Shown: piece by piece, positions 58,929 through 64,000 of the stretch
Layout of the letters: every line of letters begins with the position of its first letter
Position numbering within the stretch: the stretch's first letter is position 1
Assembly (NCBI GenBank): GCA_947652605.1
Contig: OX393580.1
Coordinates: 15,396,159-15,460,158 of the forward strand
DNA length: 64,000 bases
DNA from: Elmis aenea
Lineage: Eukaryota > Arthropoda > Insecta > Coleoptera > Elmidae
Direction: 5' to 3'
The notes under the pieces: model-generated
Seen by the model: only the letters and a program-made list of their open reading frames with translations
Told to the model about the DNA's origin: nothing
The model's database searches: none
Program-made: the position numbers and the translations under genes

Positions 58929-59210
58929 ATGGATACAAAAACTGGAATGGGGGAAGTTTTAAAATGTGTAACAGTGTCCGGGTTTTTACTTTCCATTCTT
59001 TTATTTGAATTTTGCATGATTTTCACAAAAATTAGTCGAGGATTTTTCTTTGTAACTATGTTAGTGTCCCCGAAAGTTCAGAGAAAAAAATGGGCACCTT
59101 ACTGTAGCAGTTGTACACAAGAGTTATGGAAAAAGGCTATAAGAATGCAAAAAAAAACTTATTGTGAAAACCTAAATATTTATTTAGAGAGATATTTTAC
59201 AGTCGCCTGA
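58929..59210 (+). CDS. Hypothetical small membrane protein
   Basis: A single uninterrupted 93-codon frame from ATG 58929 to TGA 59210. A hydrophobic stretch at about residues 16-34 (SGFLLSILLFEFCMIF) looks like one membrane helix. A basic, Cys-containing tail follows (KVQRKKWAPYCSSC, KKAIRMQKKTYCENL). The composition is not repeat-like and AT-rich polyadenylation-type sequence follows (AATAAA near 59260). I do not recognise the family. It lies between gdl and the AGPAT 3' end. It may be a separate gene, a downstream cistron of gdl, or a chance ORF. Confidence 0.35.
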   Translation: MDTKTGMGEVLKCVTVSGFLLSILLFEFCMIFTKISRGFFFVTMLVSPKVQRKKWAPYCSSCTQELWKKAIRMQKKTYCENLNIYLERYFTVA

Positions 59211-60006
59211 TAGATACTGAAATTTAAGTAAAATAAAAAAGAAAATTAGTGTAACAACAAATAAAACAAGTTAGAATTTTCTCCACATTTTTATGCGCAC
59301 ATTTTAAAATAGTTTACAAAATGTATTATTCTATAAAAAATACAGTTTTATAACTTGTATATATTTATTTATTTACAAAGCTAATAATAAACAAAGTACT
59401 GAATATTATAGTTTATTTTAACACGAAAGCTGCACGTTAAAGTCATTTTGGCCATTACAGTGTAAAAATATTAACAAGAAAATATCACATAAAATAATGA
59501 AGACATTGCTTTTATTGAAAAAAGAAAGTGCATGATAAAAAAATCAATTTGTTTCACTAGATTTTTAATTTAATAAAGACATACAAAATATATAAAAAAT
59601 GTTTGGCATGTTATTTATTTTGGACTTAGTACTATTATGCAATACAAAAATATTTTTAGTTTTCAATGTTTTCAGCTAAAATGCTGAATAAGTATGACAA
59701 ATTTATTATTTTAAGCAGCCTTGTACTATCAATTTTAATATATACAATATATGTTTTCTTTAACGACTAGTTGGCGAGTATCTTTAACGAACAAGTTTTA
59801 ACAAATAGTAAAGCTAATCAAAAGTGGAACCAGTTTCACGACTTTCCTTATTCTTTGTAAACAGAATATTAGATGTAACCACAACACAGAAGATTTAAAC
59901 AAAATACCTTATTATATAATATCCTCAACATACGTTAGTACAGCTAAACTGAGGCACAATTTAAAGTAAAATTCATAAAACAGGAGTATCATGGACACTT
60001 TAGTCA
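59211..60006. other. Convergent 3' flank, no gene
   Basis: AT-rich DNA between the 58929 ORF and the AGPAT stop, likely 3' UTRs of both. Nothing else recognised. Confidence 0.4.
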
Positions 60007-63000
60007 CTAAGTTTTGCTTGGCATGTTCACGCTGCTTTTACCATATGAAGAACCTTTACTAATTTTTGACATCCCAATGGTGTTATAGAGAAGAATCATG
60101 ACTACAACAGTAAATTACCAATCAAATAAACATCAACACATGATATTAACCCTTTGCCTGTCCACAAATTTTACATAAAATTTGTGCCGTACGTCCATTT
60201 AAATATTTCACATTTATCATGTTCTACGGCTCTATGGGATTATTTTATACGTATAATGTAGTGTTAGGATAAGTGTAAAGCATCTAGCAAGTGCAAAGAT
60301 ATGTGTTTTCCATATGATACACAGAGCGTACGAAGGACCATTTTTTTGTGTGCATCACCGGTGATGCACAGGACAGGCAAAGGGTTAAACAAATAAAGAA
60401 TTTAAAAAAAAAACAACTACTATTATACAGGGATTACATTTCCAGCACGGGGATCTCGCTTATTATGAGAGATACAGGTTTGTTTAACTTAGATGAATTA
60501 TTCCTTAGTATGGGAGGAGCCACAATCAATTTTTAAAAGTACAAAATTTCACGTACTTCAGATGTTATAGCAAAAAATATGAAAATCAGGGCATGAAACC
60601 GGTTTAAAAAACCGGTTAACCGTTATTTTTTGTCAGAAAAAGTGATTTTTAACCGAAACCGAAACCGTTATTTTTAAAGGCAAAAAAACGGTAACCTTTA
60701 ACCAAAATAATAAAAAACCGTTTTTTTTAACCCGCGAGCACACGCGTACCTGTCTTTTTGACCAGGTTTATAAATATTTTAATAGAACTTCTACGTTGAA
60801 GGTGTGAGGGTGCTAAGTCTTTAGCAGTGTGTCATGCACAGTCTGTAGATGTTTTTTTAGGAAGTTACGTGTTGCCGTTTGAAAGTTGTAGGTGTCTTTT
60901 TAACACCCGGTCAATTACACCGGGACACGTGTATAGACATCTACTCAATGCAGAGAGAGATGCAATAGATTTATTTGCCGCGAACATGCATTACAGTACT
61001 GCATTAATTGTCCTAATTTAACCAATGCGCCAGGTACTTCCACTTAAAAACGTGTAAGAATTAACTTTTTTTAAATAAAATATTACTTTTCTTTGTAATT
61101 TGAATTTTTATCTGGCATTAATTCACATTAATCCATACCCGGTCAATTTGACAGTGGCGCGTGCTTCCGTGTAAAATTTTTCGCACGTGCTCTCACGGGT
61201 TAATAAAAATTACGATGAAAAATATAAAATCTGTAGTACCTAAATGCGATTAGTTTACCAACAGTCATTACTGAACTCTTGATTGTACATTTATTATAAA
61301 TTATAAATAAATAATATCTTTTCATACTTTGCATTCCTGATCTAAATAATTTTAAAAACCGGTTAATTTAACCGGTTTTCGGTTTATATTTTAAATCGGT
61401 TTTTCACACTAAACCGGTTTTTTACAAATAAAACCGGTTTTTCAACAAAAACCGTTATAAAAATAAAGTTCTCAATTTCGGTTAACCGTTAACCAAAATT
61501 TTTTTCGGTTTCGAGCCCTGATGAAAATGTTGAATTTTGTTTTTCTCTCATAACTTTTTTGTCTTAATCATTAGAACAATTTTATTTGTATTTTCATTAA
61601 GTACTTTTTAATGGAGAATGTAACTGTTATTTTAGATTTTTTTTAACACCTACCATTTTCGAGATACTACCCCTAACTTCATTTTTTCTTAAGGGCCGCG
61701 AAGTTGGCTATGAAATAGTTGAATGTGCTTTTTATTTTCTTTAAAGGCGATATTATTTGCTACATCTATTTTTATAAATAAGTCACAAAATCAAGAAAAA
61801 TCGTATTTTACCCATCACTTATCAAGCCTATCTATGAAAATAAAAACAAAAAACAATTAATTAAATGTCAAATGACAGTTACCATTTGTCTGCGGTATCA
61901 TTTATTAGAATTTCACATTATTGTTGTGTAATTCGATAGTCTTTGTAGTAATTGTTAAAATGATGGCTACAATTGAAAATAGCGAAAAATTTGACATGTT
62001 GAGATGCTACATGTTTTGCCAAAAAACTGTGTAAAAATTAAGCGAATATACTTAGAGCTATATCCCAAGAAAAGGCAGCGAAGGATGCGTAATTACAAAA
62101 ATTTGGAAATAAATTTAAGAGAATATGGTTTTTTCGACAAACCAACCAAAAATCCAAAACAAATCAATAATTAATTAAAATTATTTATTTTACACAGTAT
62201 CTATTGCAAATAAGGTAGCATTTCAACATATAAAATTTTTAATTAGTTGTAAATGTGTCCATAATTATATGATAACAAATTTGCTAAAAAGACTATCAAA
62301 TTACACAACAATACTAAACAATTCTAATAAATGATACCGCAGACAAATGGTAACTGTCACTTGACATTTAATTAGTTGTTTTTATTTTCATAGATAGCTT
62401 GATAAGCGATGAGTAAAATACGATTTTTCTTGATTTTTTCTTATTTATAAAAATAGATGTAGCAAATAATATCTCATTTTAAAAAGAAAAAAACACACAT
62501 TCAACTATTTCATAGCCAACTTCGCGGCCCATAAGAAAAAATGAAGTTAGGGGTAATATCTCGAAAATTGTAGGTGTAAAAAATAATCTAAAATAACAGT
62601 TACATTCTCCATTAAAAAGTACTTCAAGAAGTACAAATAAAATTGTTCTAATGATTAACCCAAAAGAGTTATGAGAGAAAAGAGAAATTGGACATTTTCA
62701 TATTTTTTGCTATAACATCTGAAGCACAAGGAATTTTTTACTTTTAAAAATTGATTGAGGCTCCTCTCATACTCAAGAATAATTCATCTGATTTAAGCAA
62801 TCCTGTATCTCTTATAATAAGCGAGATCCCCATGCTGGAAATGTAATCTGGGACACCCTGTAGATAATAATCACTGTAAACAAAATATTAATTTTTAAGA
62901 CTTACACAATGCAATAATTCCAGCTCCAATCGCAAAGTACAGAAATTTCCCACTGAAAAACAATTTAACAAGGTAATACATTATCGGGCAGACCACCATA

Positions 63001-63952
63001 ATAGCCCAAATGATTGTATTAATTAATGAATGTAATGTACGTTTCACTGTAAATGGTACAACTCTCGGTAGTCCAGATAAAGCAAAAAAGTCTCCTGTTC
63101 GCACAAAGCTGTCTTTTAATTTATCCTGCAATGGTACAAATACATTTTTACACCCAAGAATATACAAACGTTTGACAAATATACAAACATAAACACTAAA
63201 TTGCCTATTGCCAATAACATCTTTGTTGGTATATTTCAACTTACTTTTCGTATGAACATATCTCTAAGAAACTTTTCTCTATCTGTGTCAGATTCTGGCA
63301 CGTCTTCGAATGGAATACGCCTCATATACATATGTGCTGTAATAGGTTTTCCATGCAACAAGTCCGATATTGTCGGTTTTGTTAAAGAGTCTTCTCTAAA
63401 AGATACTAAAACGTCATAAATAGCAGGGACTTTTCCTTTCATTGGCGGCAAGCTGGCAAGAAATCCCCTAGTGCGCGGCTGTAAATGATGCTTCAATTCG
63501 GGTAAATTTTTTTCACGCGCAAAATTTTCAGATATCTTGTGTTTTTCTATTGTAAATCTTGTGCCTTCTGCGAAGAGTAATAACTAAAACATATTAAAGA
63601 ATATTAAATTGTTCATTCAAAATTAATTTGAGTATTAAACAAGTTTTGCACTGCTTGGCAAAAAATTACATTAACAATAACCATAGAGAACATTCCTCTT
63701 CTTCAACTCCATCAATTTTTAAATACAGTCTGAGTTTTGGGTTTAATAGTAATAAGTATAATTTAAATAACAGAACTTAAATATCCTTACCCACATAGGA
63801 TCAGGATGATCCGCTAGTTCAGTAACTTGTCTATTTATATTTTCTCTATCTTTTTCAAATGCCCTTTCTAAAAATACAAACTCTGAAAATTTCCATGCCC
63901 ATCCTAATATCGGAATGTACTGGATAACTTTTTTAGCATAAGCTTTGCAATT
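60007..63952 (-). CDS. Lysophosphatidic acid acyltransferase, 3' part
   Basis: Four minus-strand exons: 63952-63791, 63583-63245, 63125-62906 and 60101-60007, in frame. The 5' exons, including the HX4D catalytic motif, lie beyond the window. The visible part matches AGPAT3/4-type (gamma/delta) acyltransferases of the ER, which acylate lysophosphatidic acid or related lysophospholipids at sn-2. Evidence: GWAWKFSEFVFLERAFEKDR, motif III FAEGTRFTIEKH, LKHHLQPRTRGF, motif IV VPAIYDVLVSF, MRRIPFEDVP, two C-terminal hydrophobic helices, and a tail KGSSYGKSS typical of this group. The third exon could end in a stop three codons past a GTAAGT donor. I prefer splicing to the 60101 exon because it restores the family tail. 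The 2.8-kb last intron carries a nested transposon stack. Confidence 0.9.
60150..60384. mobile_element. piggyBac-like MITE at TTAA
   Basis: 235 bp with perfect ends CCCTTTGCCTGTCC and GGACAGGCAAAGGG, flanked by TTAA on both sides (60146-60149, 60385-60388). Internal palindrome GCATCACCGGTGATGC. It is inside the last AGPAT intron, just beyond the final exon. Confidence 0.88.
60587..61520. mobile_element. hAT-like CAGGGCATGAAACCGG element
   Basis: 934 bp with ends CAGGGCATGAAACCGG and CGGTTTCGAGCCCTG. The 8-bp flank ATGAAAAT is exactly duplicated (60579-60586, 61521-61528). Subterminal regions are packed with AACCGGTT/AACCGTTA repeats. Non-autonomous; interrupted by the piggyBac-like MITE at 60731. 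Confidence 0.88.
60731..61199. mobile_element. piggyBac-like element at TTAA
   Basis: 469 bp with imperfect inverted ends CCCGCGAGCACACGCG and CGCACGTGCTCTCACGGG, flanked by TTAA (60727-60730, 61200-61203). Internal ACCCGGTCAATT blocks near 60905 and 61138. The frame at 60827-61021 has no recognised domain. Confidence 0.7.
61961..62175 (+). pseudogene. DUF4817-like transposase N-terminal fragment
   Basis: ATG at 61961 reads MMATIENSEKFDMLRCYMFC. After a frame break the strand gives AKRIYLELYPKKRQRRMRNY and then KNLEINLREYGFFDKPT. The YLExYPxRRQR...NL..NLREYGxF pattern is the DUF4817 N-terminal domain of insect mariner-like transposases, the same domain type as at 13905. Nothing of the catalytic domain remains. 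Confidence 0.7.
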
Positions 63953-64000
63953 CTAAAAATAGGATGAACATTTATAACAATGGTATATGTGCAAAATGTG

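Larger units (their letters stand above)
60428..62860. mobile_element. TACAGGGAT foldback with DUF4817 relic
   Basis: Left CAGGGATTACATTTCCAGCA and right TGCTGGAAATGTAATCTGGG followed by ACACCCTG, flanked by TA (60426-60427, 62861-62862). The subterminal GGGGATCTCGCTTATTAT is shared with the 13311 element. The arms are about 560 bp once the hAT insertion at 60587-61520 is removed. They include an inner palindrome with TGACAGTTACCATTTGTCTG and its mirror. The centre (about 61960-62320) carries the transposase fragment. Confidence 0.87.

Noticed and set aside
62897..62905. AGPAT ending at the stop just after exon 3
   Set aside because: A consensus GTAAGT donor precedes it and an in-phase exon at 60101-60007 supplies the family-typical KGSSYGK tail; kept only as an alternative.
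1..64000. tRNA, rRNA or miRNA genes
   Set aside because: Scanning by eye for tRNA B-box sequence and rRNA blocks found none; hairpins seen are transposon palindromes.

Overview
This window is nuclear DNA of an insect, most likely a beetle (order level is inference). It is AT-rich, its genes have short exons with GT-AG introns and divergent or convergent spacing, and it encodes a CYP3-clan P450, a chitin-binding cuticular protein and an Spps-type Sp factor. Introns and intergenic DNA are packed with decayed DNA transposons. I see no bacterial operon, CRISPR array, rRNA or tRNA.

Genes were rebuilt exon by exon; every junction listed keeps frame. Left to right: a complete cytochrome P450 (+, 3585-9549); a cuticular protein with a far-upstream micro-exon (+, 15556-26459); deoxyribose-phosphate aldolase DERA (-, 30450-32556); a BTB/two-zinc-finger protein (+, 33164-34587); the Sp1-4 type factor Spps (-, 34832-43299); phosphatidylserine synthase (-, 46552-48729); EMC4 (+, 49171-49759); an STMP1-like 48-residue micropeptide in three tiny exons (-, 49815-50082); TRABD (+, 50572-52094); SUMF1/formylglycine-generating enzyme (-, 54687-56045); gdl/DGCR6 (+, 57023-58718); an unrecognised 93-codon ORF (+, 58929-59210); and the 3' part of an AGPAT3/4-like acyltransferase (-, 60007-63952, 5' end outside the window).

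The accessory layer holds the main discovery. At least eight palindromic foldback elements, plus one nested copy, start with (TA)CAGGG or a close variant and end with its reverse complement at a TA dinucleotide. Their arms are hundreds of bases long and mostly unrelated in sequence, yet four of them carry in the centre remnants of what looks like one insect transposase lineage: two N-terminal DUF4817-like pieces, one helix-turn-helix piece and one C-terminal piece. They look like a modular foldback super-family derived from one Tc1/mariner-like transposon.

Other elements are: a Tc1/mariner element whose inverted repeats are built of 21-bp tandem repeats; several hAT elements with 8-bp target duplications (one with a filled/empty-site pair inside the window); piggyBac-like MITEs at TTAA; and a piggyBac transposase relic. 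The last AGPAT intron holds a four-level nest: piggyBac MITE in hAT in foldback in intron.

Functionally the genes are unrelated housekeeping and cuticle genes (lipid synthesis, ER membrane insertion, sulfatase activation, deoxynucleoside catabolism, transcription). The 46.5-60 kb part is compact, with short divergent promoter intervals and short convergent 3' ends, while 4-31 kb is dominated by transposon-filled introns.
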